NCBI GenBank assembly: GCA_044433415.1
Contig: JAWXTP010000017.1
Span: forward strand, 1-35,748
DNA length: 35,748 nucleotides
Direction of reading: 5' to 3'
Origin: JAWXTP01 sp044433415
GTDB lineage: Bacteria > Bacteroidota > Bacteroidia > Bacteroidales > Rikenellaceae
A program made the position numbers and the translations under genes. The notes below the pieces were generated by a model that made no database searches, was not told where the DNA came from, and saw only the letters and a list, made by a program, of their open reading frames with translations. This document shows positions 7,622 to 16,272 of this stretch, one piece after another (position 1 is the first letter of the stretch; every line of letters begins with the position of its first letter).

Positions 7622-8471
7622 TACTTAAAGAATTTGCTATATTTATTAAGTTCTCTATGTGATTATATTCAAGAGGATTTATCTTTACTGTTTTAGCAGA
7701 AATTTCCTTTGCAATTGATTCTACACTACTAGTTGGGAACTGCGATTGGTAGAATACAGTTTTTATCCCTTCATGTTTAGCTTCTGTGATTAATTCTTTA
7801 ATTTTTTTTGCAGAAGGTTCTTTTCCCTCGTCTTCTATAGATACTTGTTCAAAATTGTACTCATTTGCTAAGTAACCAAGAAATGGATGATATACTAAAA
7901 CGGTTTTAATATTAGATTGTTTAGTTAAAAAGATAGAATCTACAGTATTTAATGACTTTATTAGTAATTCAAAATTTGATGTATATTTTTCTAAAGAATC
8001 CCTATTTAACATAATTAACGTATTGTAGGTACTCTCTGCGATTTTTTTAGAGTTCTGTACAGACATCCAAATATGAGGATCTAAATTTGCTACTGAATGT
8101 GAGTGGTTATGATTATGGTGACTACCGCAACTACAATCGCTAGACTCCACTAAATCACAACTTTGGTATAATTCTATGTTTATAATATCGTCTTTTTTCT
8201 TAAGATATTCTATAATATTTACCTCTGTATCAAGTAGACCAACTGAGATAAAAGCCTTTGATTTTATAGTGTTTTTTATATCAGAAGGAGTAGGTTCATA
8301 GGTTTCTGCCGAAGCTCCATTAGGTACTAACACATGTACTTTAAAATCGCCACCGCTGATTTCGTCAACGAAATATTTTAAAGGTTCAATAGAGACTGTA
8401 ATCTGGTTCTCTTTCTCAATACTTTGAGTACAGCTTACTAAAAGAAGTAGTAGTAATGGTAGAAATTTCAT
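7614..8471 (-). CDS. Zinc-type ABC transporter substrate-binding lipoprotein (ZnuA/TroA-like)
   Basis: A lipoprotein signal (MKFLPLLLLLLVSC, lipobox Cys14) places it in the periplasm anchored to a membrane. The body fits the cluster A-1 family: VSIEPLKYFVDEISGG, VLVPNGASAETYEPTP, LDPHIWMS and LVYHPFLGYLANEY, whose histidines are the metal ligands. Between the first two lobes is a Cys/His-rich loop (SDCSCGSHHNHNHSHS), a mark of zinc-binding members. At 285 residues it is of usual size. The C-terminus has KTVKINPLEYNHIENL. It is followed by, and overlaps, the ATPase gene. No partner permease is visible. Zinc is the likeliest ligand; manganese is less likely because of the His-rich loop. Confidence 0.9.
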   Translation of the reverse strand: MKFLPLLLLLLVSCTQSIEKENQITVSIEPLKYFVDEISGGDFKVHVLVPNGASAETYEPTPSDIKNTIKSKAFISVGLLDTEVNIIEYLKKKDDIINIELYQSCDLVESSDCSCGSHHNHNHSHSVANLDPHIWMSVQNSKKIAESTYNTLIMLNRDSLEKYTSNFELLIKSLNTVDSIFLTKQSNIKTVLVYHPFLGYLANEYNFEQVSIEDEGKEPSAKKIKELITEAKHEGIKTVFYQSQFPTSSVESIAKEISAKTVKINPLEYNHIENLINIANSLSNE

Positions 8472-8542
8472 AATGTTAAAATTTAAATTAAACGGAATGT
8501 TCTAGGTTAATTGAGTAGGGTAAAATAATTGTTTTGCACTAC

Positions 8543-9028
8543 TTAGTATACTATTCTTCCAATTAAATCGCATAATTCTTTAAGGTATTTTGCATCTGTA
8601 GAATCAAAGTCTGCATATTTGTCAGAGTCTATATCCAAGATGGCAACAACTTCATCGTTCTTGAAGATAGGTACTACAATTTCAGATTTTGAAAGTGAGC
8701 TACAGGCTATGTGGCCAGGGAATAAATCAACATCATCTACAAGTTGAGTCTCCTTAGTTTTCCAAGCAGTTCCACAAACACCTTTACCATAGTTTATTCG
8801 TGAGCAAGCCAAAGAACCTTGAAAAGGTCCTAACACGAGTTGGTTGTTTTCTACTGTATAGAATCCAACCCAGAAGAAATTGAATGCTTCTTTTAGTATA
8901 GCAGATATATTTGCTAGTGAAGCTATTCTTGAATTTTCGTAAAGAACAAAAGCAGATATCTGAGGCATTACTGCCTCATAAATATCTGCTTTATTGTTAG
9001 TTTTTGGTATATATAAATTTTCTGCCAT
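8543..9028 (-). CDS. msrC: Free methionine-(R)-sulfoxide reductase (GAF domain, fRMsr/MsrC)
   Basis: This cytoplasmic enzyme reduces free methionine-R-sulfoxide with thioredoxin as the electron source. The 161-residue protein is a single GAF domain with the family hallmarks FFWVGFY, LGPFQGSLACSRI, GKGVCGTAW, VDDVDLFPGHIACSSLSKSE. The three cysteines in ACSRI, GVCGT and HIACS correspond to the conserved redox residues of the E. coli protein. Its ATG overlaps the gyrB stop by one base in a TAATG, so its translation is probably coupled to gyrB. The spacing to the next gene downstream (binding lipoprotein) is 71 bases. Confidence 0.92.
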   Translation of the reverse strand: MAENLYIPKTNNKADIYEAVMPQISAFVLYENSRIASLANISAILKEAFNFFWVGFYTVENNQLVLGPFQGSLACSRINYGKGVCGTAWKTKETQLVDDVDLFPGHIACSSLSKSEIVVPIFKNDEVVAILDIDSDKYADFDSTDAKYLKELCDLIGRIVY

Positions 9029-10986
9029 TAAGCGTCAATTTTAGCATATTTAGCATGTTGTTCAATAAATTCTCTACGAGGAGGGACATCGTCACCCATA
9101 AGCATAGAGAAAATTCTATCAGCCTCAGCGCCACTTTCAATTGTGACTTGTCTTAAGATACGATTCTCAGGAGACATTGTTGTAGTCCATAATTGTTCAG
9201 GGTTCATTTCACCAAGACCTTTGTAACGTTGAATAGAAACTCCTTTAGAGCCCATCTCTTCGATAGCTGTTAGTCGTTCTTCTTCGCTCCAGCAGTAACG
9301 TTCGTTTTTACCTTTCTTAACAAGATAAAGAGGAGGAGTAGCAATATATAAGTGACCATTTTTGATAAGGTCGTTCATATATCTAAAGAAGAAAGTCATA
9401 ATCAATGTAGCAATGTGACTACCATCGACATCGGCATCGGTCATAACAATAATTTTGTTGTAACGTAGCTTAGAAAGATTAAGAGCTTTACTATCTTCTT
9501 CAGTACCTATAGTAACACCTAGAGCAGTAAAGATATTTTTGATTTCTTCACTTTCAAAGATACGGTGTTCCATTGCTTTCTCAACATTAAGGATTTTACC
9601 ACGTAAAGGTAAAATAGCTTGGAACATACGGTCACGACCTTGTTTAGCTGTACCACCCGCAGAGTCCCCTTCGACAAGATATACTTCAGTTTTTGTATTG
9701 TCTCTTGAAGAGCAGTCTGCAAGTTTACCTGGAAGACCAGCACCTGAAAGAACAGTTTTACGTTGAACTAAATCTCTAGCTTTACGAGCAGCATTACGAG
9801 CCTGAGCAGCAAGAATAACTTTAGATACAATTTGCTTAGCATCTTTAGGGTTCTCCTCTAAGAAGTTGTTAAGAGCTGAAGTAATAGCCTGGTCTACAGC
9901 ACTAGAAACCTCACTGTTACCTAGTTTTGTTTTTGTTTGACCTTCAAATTGAGGTTCAGCAACTTTTACAGAGATAACAGCTGTTAAACCTTCTCTAAAG
10001 TCGTCACCATTGATATCAAATTTTAGTTTAGACAACATACCGCTTTCGTCAGCATATTTCTTTAGAGTTCTAGTTAAAGCACGTCTAAAGCCTGTAAGGT
10101 GAGTACCACCTTCGATAGTGTTGATGTTGTTTACGTAAGAGTGTACATTTTCAGTGTATGAAGTGTTATATTGCATAGCAACCTCTACAGGAACGCCATC
10201 TTTTTCAGCTTCAATATAAATAACTTCTTCAATTAAAGTCTCTCTATTTGCATCTAGGAAACGAACAAACTCTTTAAGACCTTCTTGAGAATAGTATTTG
10301 TTATGTTTAGCTTCTCCGTTTTTGTCTTTTTCACGTAAATCTGCAATATTTAGATTTATACCTTTGTTAAGGTAAGCTAGCTCACGTAGACGTGTAGAAA
10401 GGATGTCGTAATTGTATTCTGTAGTGGTAAAAATAGTGTCATCTGGTTTGAAAATGATAGTAGTACCAGTTTCTTCAGTGTCACCTATGATTTCAACTCC
10501 AGAAGTTGCAGCACCACGGCTAAAAGTTTGTTTGTGGATTTTACCATTACGTTTAACAATAGCAGTAAGCTCTACAGATAATGCATTAACACAACTTACA
10601 CCCACACCGTGAAGACCACCAGATACTTTATAAGAATCTTTGTCGAATTTACCACCAGCATGAAGAACTGTCAATACAACCTCTAAGGCTGATTTTTTCT
10701 CTTTTTCGTGATAATCAGTAGGAATACCACGTCCATTATCGCTAACTGTTATAGAATTATCTTCATTAATAAAAACATCAATATCAGTACAGTGACCTGC
10801 TAGGGCTTCGTCAATAGAGTTATCTACAACCTCATATACAAGGTGGTGAAGTCCTTTAATACCAATGTCACCAATATACATAGCAGGGCGTTTTCTTACA
10901 GCTTCCAATCCTTCAAGAACCTGAATGCTATTAGCTGAGTATTCAGTCGCCTTAATGTTTTCTTGGTTTAAATTTTCAGTACTCAT
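9028..10986 (-). CDS. gyrB: DNA gyrase subunit B
   Basis: GyrB is the ATPase half of gyrase and, with GyrA, introduces negative supercoils. At 652 residues it lacks the long insertion found in some Gram-negative GyrB proteins, as is usual in Bacteroidetes. ATPase (GHKL) motifs: EVVDNSIDEALAGHC, SDNGRGIP and GGLHGVGVSCVNALS. Transducer region: the QTKTKLGNSEV lysine loop. TOPRIM motifs: EGDSAGGTAKQGRDR, PLRGKILNVEKA and the metal site MTDADVDGSHI. The C-terminus has YKGLGEMNPEQLW. The product ends in an overlap with msrC. A candidate promoter lies about 90 bases upstream. Confidence 0.98.
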   Translation of the reverse strand: MSTENLNQENIKATEYSANSIQVLEGLEAVRKRPAMYIGDIGIKGLHHLVYEVVDNSIDEALAGHCTDIDVFINEDNSITVSDNGRGIPTDYHEKEKKSALEVVLTVLHAGGKFDKDSYKVSGGLHGVGVSCVNALSVELTAIVKRNGKIHKQTFSRGAATSGVEIIGDTEETGTTIIFKPDDTIFTTTEYNYDILSTRLRELAYLNKGINLNIADLREKDKNGEAKHNKYYSQEGLKEFVRFLDANRETLIEEVIYIEAEKDGVPVEVAMQYNTSYTENVHSYVNNINTIEGGTHLTGFRRALTRTLKKYADESGMLSKLKFDINGDDFREGLTAVISVKVAEPQFEGQTKTKLGNSEVSSAVDQAITSALNNFLEENPKDAKQIVSKVILAAQARNAARKARDLVQRKTVLSGAGLPGKLADCSSRDNTKTEVYLVEGDSAGGTAKQGRDRMFQAILPLRGKILNVEKAMEHRIFESEEIKNIFTALGVTIGTEEDSKALNLSKLRYNKIIVMTDADVDGSHIATLIMTFFFRYMNDLIKNGHLYIATPPLYLVKKGKNERYCWSEEERLTAIEEMGSKGVSIQRYKGLGEMNPEQLWTTTMSPENRILRQVTIESGAEADRIFSMLMGDDVPPRREFIEQHAKYAKIDA

Positions 10987-11072
10987 TATATTTTTTTATT
11001 AAGTGCAATATGCACTATTTGTTATTTGTTAATAAAATTGTAAAATTTCCTATTTTTACTAATTTTAGAATG

Positions 11073-11104
11073 CAAATATAGTAAAAAAAACGGACTTTAA
11101 CAAT
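11073..11104 (-). promoter_or_regulatory. Candidate gyrB promoter
   Basis: Minus strand: ATTG (11101-11104, three of four matches to TTTG), 20 bases, then TATATTTG (11073-11080), a full match to TAnnTTTG. Leader to the gyrB ATG would be about 80 nt. Confidence 0.55.
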
Positions 11105-11264
11105 AAGAAAATTATTTTTTTTAAAGCTAGATTGTAATTGTCTTTAATTTAGCTTTTTGGTAAAGAAGTATTAGTTATCAGTAGATTCTAATGTATGTTT
11201 TTTCTTATTGTTAAATATTATTTTGATTGATTTGTTATTTGTTAAAGTGTTGATAATAATATTA

Positions 11265-12188
11265 TTAATTGTAATCTTCTGTATCTTCGCTTTCGCTGAC
11301 TATATCTTCATGCTCTTCTTCCTCCTCTTTATAATTCTCTTCCTCTTCTTCATAATCTTCATCCTCTTCATCCTCTTCATCCTCTTCATCATTATAATCT
11401 TCTTCTTTTTCTTCAACGAAAGAGCTATTATAAATATTTTCTTCCATATGATGAGTTTCAAATGAATCATCTTCGGGACGATTAAGGTCTAGTATGCTAA
11501 ATATATCAATTTCTTCGATAACACCACCTTCGCATCTTAATGTACGTGATGGATTATCTGCGATAATTGAAACATCATGAGTAGAGAGAAGTACAGCACA
11601 GCCTCTTTTTGATAAATCTTTAAATATTTTTATAATTTCAGCAGAAGTAGTAGGATCTAAGTTTGCTGTAGGTTCATCAGCTATAATAAGTTCAGGTGAA
11701 TTTAAAAAAGCACGAGCTATAGTAACGCGTTGTTGTTCTCCACTTGAAAGTTGATAAGGCATTCTTTTTGCCATGTTTGCCATGCCAACAATATTTAGTA
11801 CTTCAAGTACTCTTTTCCGCATTCTTTCTGGACTTAGAGAAGAAGTTGCTTCTAAGATGGTTTTTAGATTTGCATAGACATTTCTGTCAGGAAGTAAAGG
11901 GTATTCATAAATAACCATACCCATACTTCTACGCATGTAAGGAATATCTTTACGTTTTATATTTCTTAAATTATAGCCTACAATATGTGCACGACCTTTG
12001 GTGATAGCTATTTCACCATAAAGTGCTTTGATGAATGTGGATTTGCCACTACCCACCTTACCAATGAGATACACCAATTCACCACGACAAATCTCAAGAT
12101 TGATATTCTTTAGAATTTCGCGATTGTTTCTGCTAATCTCAAAATTGGGATTTCTAGCTATTGCAACATTTTCTAGTTTTATAATCAT
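11265..12188 (-). CDS. ftsE: FtsE-like ABC ATPase with acidic C-terminal tail and degenerate Q-loop
   Basis: Closest to FtsE, the ATPase that with FtsX controls peptidoglycan hydrolases at division. Walker A GKVGSGKST (43-51), signature LSSGEQQRV (147-154, second Gly replaced by Ser), Walker B ELIIADEPTANLDP and switch LSTHD are present. At the Q-loop, where FtsE proteins usually read VFQDFQLL, this one reads VIYEYPLL (92-99): the glutamine is missing. The ATPase core ends near residue 230; the remaining 75 or so residues are a Glu/Asp-rich tail with almost no positive charge, well beyond the roughly 220-230 residues of ordinary FtsE. It follows the NamZ-type gene by 11 bases, so the two are co-transcribed. 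FtsX is not in the window. ATPase identity is sure; FtsE function is probable but the changes leave turnover in doubt. Confidence 0.78.
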   Translation of the reverse strand: MIIKLENVAIARNPNFEISRNNREILKNINLEICRGELVYLIGKVGSGKSTFIKALYGEIAITKGRAHIVGYNLRNIKRKDIPYMRRSMGMVIYEYPLLPDRNVYANLKTILEATSSLSPERMRKRVLEVLNIVGMANMAKRMPYQLSSGEQQRVTIARAFLNSPELIIADEPTANLDPTTSAEIIKIFKDLSKRGCAVLLSTHDVSIIADNPSRTLRCEGGVIEEIDIFSILDLNRPEDDSFETHHMEENIYNSSFVEEKEEDYNDEEDEEDEEDEDYEEEEENYKEEEEEHEDIVSESEDTEDYN

Positions 12189-12199
12189 ATTTTAAACAC

Positions 12200-13360
12200 T
12201 TATTTGTAAATAAGATATTCTGAACGTTGTTTTCTAAAATCTTCGTTGGATTGCTTCCACATAGCTTTTATTTCGTCTGCTGAAGCACCGCTAATAATCA
12301 TAGCCCTAACATAGTCGACACCTATTAGTTTCTCAAAAAAGGAGTTAAAAAATTTACTGCCAATTTTTAGATTGTTATAAGCATCAATGATGTATTCTAA
12401 AGATATGCCTTTTGCTAATATTTCTTCTTGAGGAAGATTAACAAGTGAAACTCCGTGACATAATTTATCTTTCTGAGGAGGGTTTGTTGCTCCTTCAACC
12501 GAACGAGGAGTAAAACTATAGTCGTAACCTTTCATGGATGGACTACCGTATATTTGGAAAGGGTAGTCTGTACCGCGTCCTAGACTTACGTTTGTAGCCT
12601 CAAAATAACAAGTTGAAGGGTACAGGTAAACTGACCTCATATTAGGCAAATTAGGCGACGGTTTTATAGGTAGCTCATATAGCATATCTCTAGTATAGTT
12701 TTCGCATTCTATGACTGTTAAATCCAAAGGTTTAGAGCTTTTTAACCAGCCCTCACCTATAGCCATCTTAGCAAGTTCTCCAAGAGTCATGCCATGTACT
12801 ACAGGGATAGGATAAATACCAACAAAAGAGCTATTTTTCATTTCTAGCGTAGGTCCATCTATATAGTAACCGTTTGGGTTTGGTCTATCAAATACTATGA
12901 ATTTCTTGCCGTATTCTGCTGCTGCTTCCATTAGGTAGTGCATAGAAGAAATGTAAGTAAAAAACCTTACTCCTACATCCTGTAAATCAAAAATAAGGAC
13001 ATCTATATTGTTCATTACCTCGGCGCTAGGTTTTTTTGTTGAACCATAGAGAGAAAAAATCTTAATACCAGTTTTCTTATCTACAGAATTATTAACACTT
13101 TGACCAGCATCAGCATTTCCTCTAAAGCCATGTTCAGGGGCTAGTATATATTCTATATTAACGCCTTTTTCGTGCATAAAATCTACAACATGGGTGTTTA
13201 TATCAATAAGTGAGGTGTGATTGGCTAGTATAGCTACTTTCTTACCTTCTAGTAGAGGTAGGTATTGTTCGTATCTTTCTGCTCCACATTTAATTTGTGC
13301 AAATGTTTGAGCACAACACATAAGGGATATAAGTATTAGGAATATTTGCTTTTTCATCAT
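12200..13360 (-). CDS. namZ: Exo-beta-N-acetylmuramidase NamZ-type (DUF1343, GH171) exported protein
   Basis: DUF1343 proteins include NamZ, which removes terminal N-acetylmuramic acid from peptidoglycan fragments. A signal peptide (MMKKQIFLILISLMCCAQTFA, cleavage after QTFA) sends it to the periplasm. Family motifs: VAILANHTSLID, LAPEHGFRGNADAGQ (with a likely catalytic Glu), FDLQDVGVRFFTYISSMHY, DRPNPNGYYIDGP, RPSPNLPNM-like KPSPNLPNMRSVYLYP and FEATNVSLGRGTDYPFQ. At 386 residues it is normal length. It is the first gene of a two-gene unit with the FtsE-like ATPase. The role is most likely peptidoglycan turnover and recycling. Confidence 0.88.
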   Translation of the reverse strand: MMKKQIFLILISLMCCAQTFAQIKCGAERYEQYLPLLEGKKVAILANHTSLIDINTHVVDFMHEKGVNIEYILAPEHGFRGNADAGQSVNNSVDKKTGIKIFSLYGSTKKPSAEVMNNIDVLIFDLQDVGVRFFTYISSMHYLMEAAAEYGKKFIVFDRPNPNGYYIDGPTLEMKNSSFVGIYPIPVVHGMTLGELAKMAIGEGWLKSSKPLDLTVIECENYTRDMLYELPIKPSPNLPNMRSVYLYPSTCYFEATNVSLGRGTDYPFQIYGSPSMKGYDYSFTPRSVEGATNPPQKDKLCHGVSLVNLPQEEILAKGISLEYIIDAYNNLKIGSKFFNSFFEKLIGVDYVRAMIISGASADEIKAMWKQSNEDFRKQRSEYLIYK

Positions 13361-13380
13361 TTTTGTTTAAAATTACTATG

Positions 13381-13411
13381 TAAAGGTAGTAAAAATTGGC
13401 GTTATATCAAA
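13381..13411 (-). promoter_or_regulatory. Candidate promoter for namZ-ftsE
   Basis: Minus strand: TTTG (13408-13411), 19 bases, TACCTTTA (13381-13388), one mismatch to TAnnTTTG. It is interleaved with the plus-strand promoter of the glycosyltransferase gene. Confidence 0.5.
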
Positions 13412-13427
13412 AGTTTTTATACATTTG
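13395..13427 (+). promoter_or_regulatory. Candidate promoter for the glycosyltransferase gene
   Basis: ATTG (13395-13398), 21 bases, TACATTTG (13420-13427), a full -7 match. The leader would be about 55 nt. Confidence 0.5.
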
Positions 13428-13489
13428 TACGTAAATTAACATTAAATATCGTTAAATCTTAACAGTTCTGCTTATTTATTCTTTAGATT

Positions 13490-14584
13490 ATGCAAATATT
13501 ATTTATTTCACCTCTGCCTCCTCCCATTCATGGGCAATCTTTAGCTGGAAAAATGGCTTTAGAAGGGCTTAGCATGAAAAATAAGTTAGTAGTTATAGAC
13601 TCAGCCTTTGATAAAGGATTTTCAGGGAATGAACTGCCTAAGATATATTCGCCTAAACGTTTATGGCAGATTATAAGCTCCCTATCTAAGGAGTTTCCTC
13701 GTTTATGGTTTAAGCGATATGATGTAGTATATATGAGTGTGGGAATAACGTTTAGGGGATTTATGCGTTACGCACCCTACATGTTAGCAGCAATGATAAA
13801 GGGGGAGAAATATGTTTTACATACTCATGGTTCTACTTTTAAAGAGATGTATGATACTTTAAGTCCGTTTGAGCAGAAGATAATACGTTTCTTTTTTTCT
13901 AGATCTAGTGCCGTAATTGTATTAGGTAAATCTTTAGTTAGTATGTTTGAAGGTGTTATTCCTTTGGATAAAGTTAGAGTTTGTGAGAATGGAGTAGATG
14001 ATGCAGTGTATATTTCTGGTAGTGAGAAAGAATTTAAACTCGATAATTTCGGAAAAGACAAAGTAAAGTTATTGTTTCTGAGTAATCTGATGAAGGCTAA
14101 GGGGATTTTAGATTTGATGGATGCCTTTGAGCAGTTACCAGATAATTATCTCTTGAATGTAGCAGGTGCTTTAGAACCTAGTGAAGAGATAAATAGTAGG
14201 TTTACAAGTTTTCAAGAGAAATTCCTACATAGGGTTAAATATCATGGTTTAGTAAGAGGAGAAAAGAAGCGAAGTTTGTTATGTGAGAGTGATATTTTTA
14301 TTCTGCCTTCAAAAAATGAAGGACAGCCCTTATCTATCTTAGAGGCTTATCATTGTGCGTGTGCAGTGGTGACTGATAGTGAGATTGGGGGTATTTCTGA
14401 TATTTTTGATGATAAAATTAATGGGGTGTCAGCAAAAAATGATAATCCTAGAGATATTGTTAATGGAATTTTGGAGTGTACGGAGAAATTTTCTGTGTTT
14501 TCTGAAAATAATTTCAAAAAATCTAAATATTACACTACAGATAAATTTTGCGAGAGATTGCAACATATTTTTGAGAGCATTTAG
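13490..14584 (+). CDS. Glycosyltransferase family 4 protein
   Basis: A GT-B fold, retaining glycosyltransferase that moves a sugar from a nucleotide-sugar donor. The N-terminal Rossmann domain opens with ILFISPLPPPIHGQSLAG, a glycine-containing acceptor-side loop. Other family features are LHTHGSTFKEMY, VLGKSLVSMFEG, VCENGVDD (the common nxGvD turn), LLFLSNLMKAKGILDLMDAF at the donor domain entry, and the EX7E motif in EGQPLSILE followed by GGISDIFDD. At 364 residues it is complete. It is not in a polysaccharide gene cluster; its only same-strand neighbour is nhaD after a terminator. Donor and acceptor are unknown. Confidence 0.88.
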   Translation: MQILFISPLPPPIHGQSLAGKMALEGLSMKNKLVVIDSAFDKGFSGNELPKIYSPKRLWQIISSLSKEFPRLWFKRYDVVYMSVGITFRGFMRYAPYMLAAMIKGEKYVLHTHGSTFKEMYDTLSPFEQKIIRFFFSRSSAVIVLGKSLVSMFEGVIPLDKVRVCENGVDDAVYISGSEKEFKLDNFGKDKVKLLFLSNLMKAKGILDLMDAFEQLPDNYLLNVAGALEPSEEINSRFTSFQEKFLHRVKYHGLVRGEKKRSLLCESDIFILPSKNEGQPLSILEAYHCACAVVTDSEIGGISDIFDDKINGVSAKNDNPRDIVNGILECTEKFSVFSENNFKKSKYYTTDKFCERLQHIFESI

Positions 14585-14609
14585 AAAATAAGTTTAATAA
14601 TTTATGTAG

Positions 14610-14648
14610 AAAGCGTTTTTGTGTTTAAGGCACAAAGGCGCTTTTTTT
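14610..14648 (+). terminator. Intrinsic terminator after the glycosyltransferase gene
   Basis: AAAGCG plus TTTGTG on the left (14610-14623) pair with CACAAA and CGCTTT on the right (14631-14644), with a two-base internal mismatch, followed by a run of T at 14642-14648. Confidence 0.7.
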
Positions 14649-14755
14649 GCTATGCAGTATGAAAAACTATACGCGGAGGACAACGGTAGCATATTATTTA
14701 TACATTTGTGCGATATAGAATAGATTGAAAAATAAATTGAAAAAAAATTAAACTT

Positions 14756-16189
14756 ATGTTATTATTAATTTTGGCGATATTCGTAATTGGATATGCGTTT
14801 ATTGCTTTTGAACACCAGATAAGTATTAATAAAGCTGGTGTAGCACTGCTTACAGGTGTGATTTTGTGGGTGATTTATGCAGTGGGAGTACCAGAATTTG
14901 CAGCTACTTATAGCTCGGAATCTTTTGCTCATTACATAAAGTATAGACCTTCATTAAGTAATTCACCACTTGCTGAACAATGTGTTGACTTTATTGTAGG
15001 TTATCAAATTATTGAGTCTTTAGGGGAAATATCTTCAACACTTTTCTTTTTAATTGGCGCTATGACTATAGTTGAGATTATTGACGTTCATGGTGGCTTT
15101 GCTGTTATTACTCACCGTATTACAACTCGTAAAAAGGTGAAACTTCTTTGGATTATTTCTCTTACTACATTCTTTCTTTCAGCCATGCTTGATAATATGA
15201 CTACTGCTATTGTCATGGTTATGCTTATCAGACGTATTGTAGGTGATAAACATGAAAGATGGATTTTTGCTTCTATGGTAATCCTTGCAGCCAATAGTGG
15301 TGGTGCTTGGTCGCCTATAGGGGATATCACTACTATCATGTTATGGGTGAAAGGCAATATTACAGCTAGTCATATCGTATCTTCAACAATATTACCATCT
15401 TTAGTATCTTGTGTTGTTCCTACATATATATGTTCAAGAATGTTGAGTGGTAGACTTGACGAAACTTTGTCAGATAAGGAAGAAGCTCCTGACTCTTACA
15501 ATATTATGAAAATAATGCCTAAAAAGGAAAGGCTTTCTATAGCAGTATTAGGACTAGTATGTTTGATTTCTATCCCTATATTTAAGGGATTAACGCATCT
15601 ACCTCCATTTATGGGTATGATGTTCGCATTAGGGATTATGTGGGTTTATACAGAGATTGCTTATGATAAATTACATGATATTTCTGAGAAAAATAAAAAT
15701 AGGGTGCCTCGTATCCTAAGAAGGTTAGATACACCTACTATTCTTTTCTTCTTAGGTATTTTATTGGCTGTAGATGCTCTTAAAGCTACAGGTATATTAA
15801 ATGCAGCAGCTCATTTCCTTGACACAGAGGTGCATAATATTTATGTTTCTAACATTATCATTGGTCTGCTTTCTTCTATAGTAGATAACGTCCCTTTGGT
15901 GGCTGCATCTATGGGTATGTACCCTACAGTAGACCCTGCAACTTTAGCTACAGCAGGTGAATCAGCAGCTTATCTTTCATCTTTTGTTGTTGATGGGGAG
16001 TTTTGGTCTTTACTAGCATATTGTGCAGGTGTTGGTGGTAGTGTTTTGATTATTGGTAGTGTATCTGGGGTCGTAATTATGGGTATCGAGAAGATAGAGT
16101 TTGGTTGGTATTTTAAAAACATATCTTTTATGGCTCTTGTAGGTTATCTTTCAGGTGCTCTAACATTTATACTAATGCATGCTCTTTAG
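14756..16189 (+). CDS. nhaD: Na+/H+ antiporter, NhaD type
   Basis: An inner-membrane sodium/proton antiporter of the ion-transporter superfamily. At 477 residues with about a dozen hydrophobic segments it fits NhaD. Characteristic motifs are FLSAMLDNMTTAIVMVML (about residues 140-157), AANSGGAWSPIGDITTIMLW (about 180-199) and SSIVDNVPLVAASMGM near residue 380, the paired discontinuous helices of this fold. A long N-terminal region before the first paired motif (YRPSLSNSPLAEQ) is also seen in Bacteroidetes homologues. It is monocistronic, with a -7-like TACATTTG at 14701-14708 but no clear -33 box, and ends at a shared terminator. Confidence 0.9.
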   Translation: MLLLILAIFVIGYAFIAFEHQISINKAGVALLTGVILWVIYAVGVPEFAATYSSESFAHYIKYRPSLSNSPLAEQCVDFIVGYQIIESLGEISSTLFFLIGAMTIVEIIDVHGGFAVITHRITTRKKVKLLWIISLTTFFLSAMLDNMTTAIVMVMLIRRIVGDKHERWIFASMVILAANSGGAWSPIGDITTIMLWVKGNITASHIVSSTILPSLVSCVVPTYICSRMLSGRLDETLSDKEEAPDSYNIMKIMPKKERLSIAVLGLVCLISIPIFKGLTHLPPFMGMMFALGIMWVYTEIAYDKLHDISEKNKNRVPRILRRLDTPTILFFLGILLAVDALKATGILNAAAHFLDTEVHNIYVSNIIIGLLSSIVDNVPLVAASMGMYPTVDPATLATAGESAAYLSSFVVDGEFWSLLAYCAGVGGSVLIIGSVSGVVIMGIEKIEFGWYFKNISFMALVGYLSGALTFILMHAL

Positions 16190-16208
16190 TATATACACCT
16201 AGTAGATA

Positions 16209-16265
16209 AAAAATCTCCGCTACAAACAATTATCACTGAGAGAATTGTTTGTAGCGGAGATTTTT
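16209..16265. terminator. Bidirectional terminator between nhaD and the arsenic operon
   Basis: Perfect 23-base arms (16209-16231 and 16243-16265) with A-runs on one side and T-runs on the other, separated by 11 bases. It serves two convergent units. Confidence 0.92.
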
Positions 16266-16272
16266 GTTAGCG

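Noticed and set aside
11208..11465. Plus-strand reading that looks like a very hydrophobic 85-residue membrane protein
   Set aside because: It is the antisense of the Glu/Asp-rich tail of the FtsE-like gene; GAA/GAG codons read backward give Phe/Leu-rich sequence.
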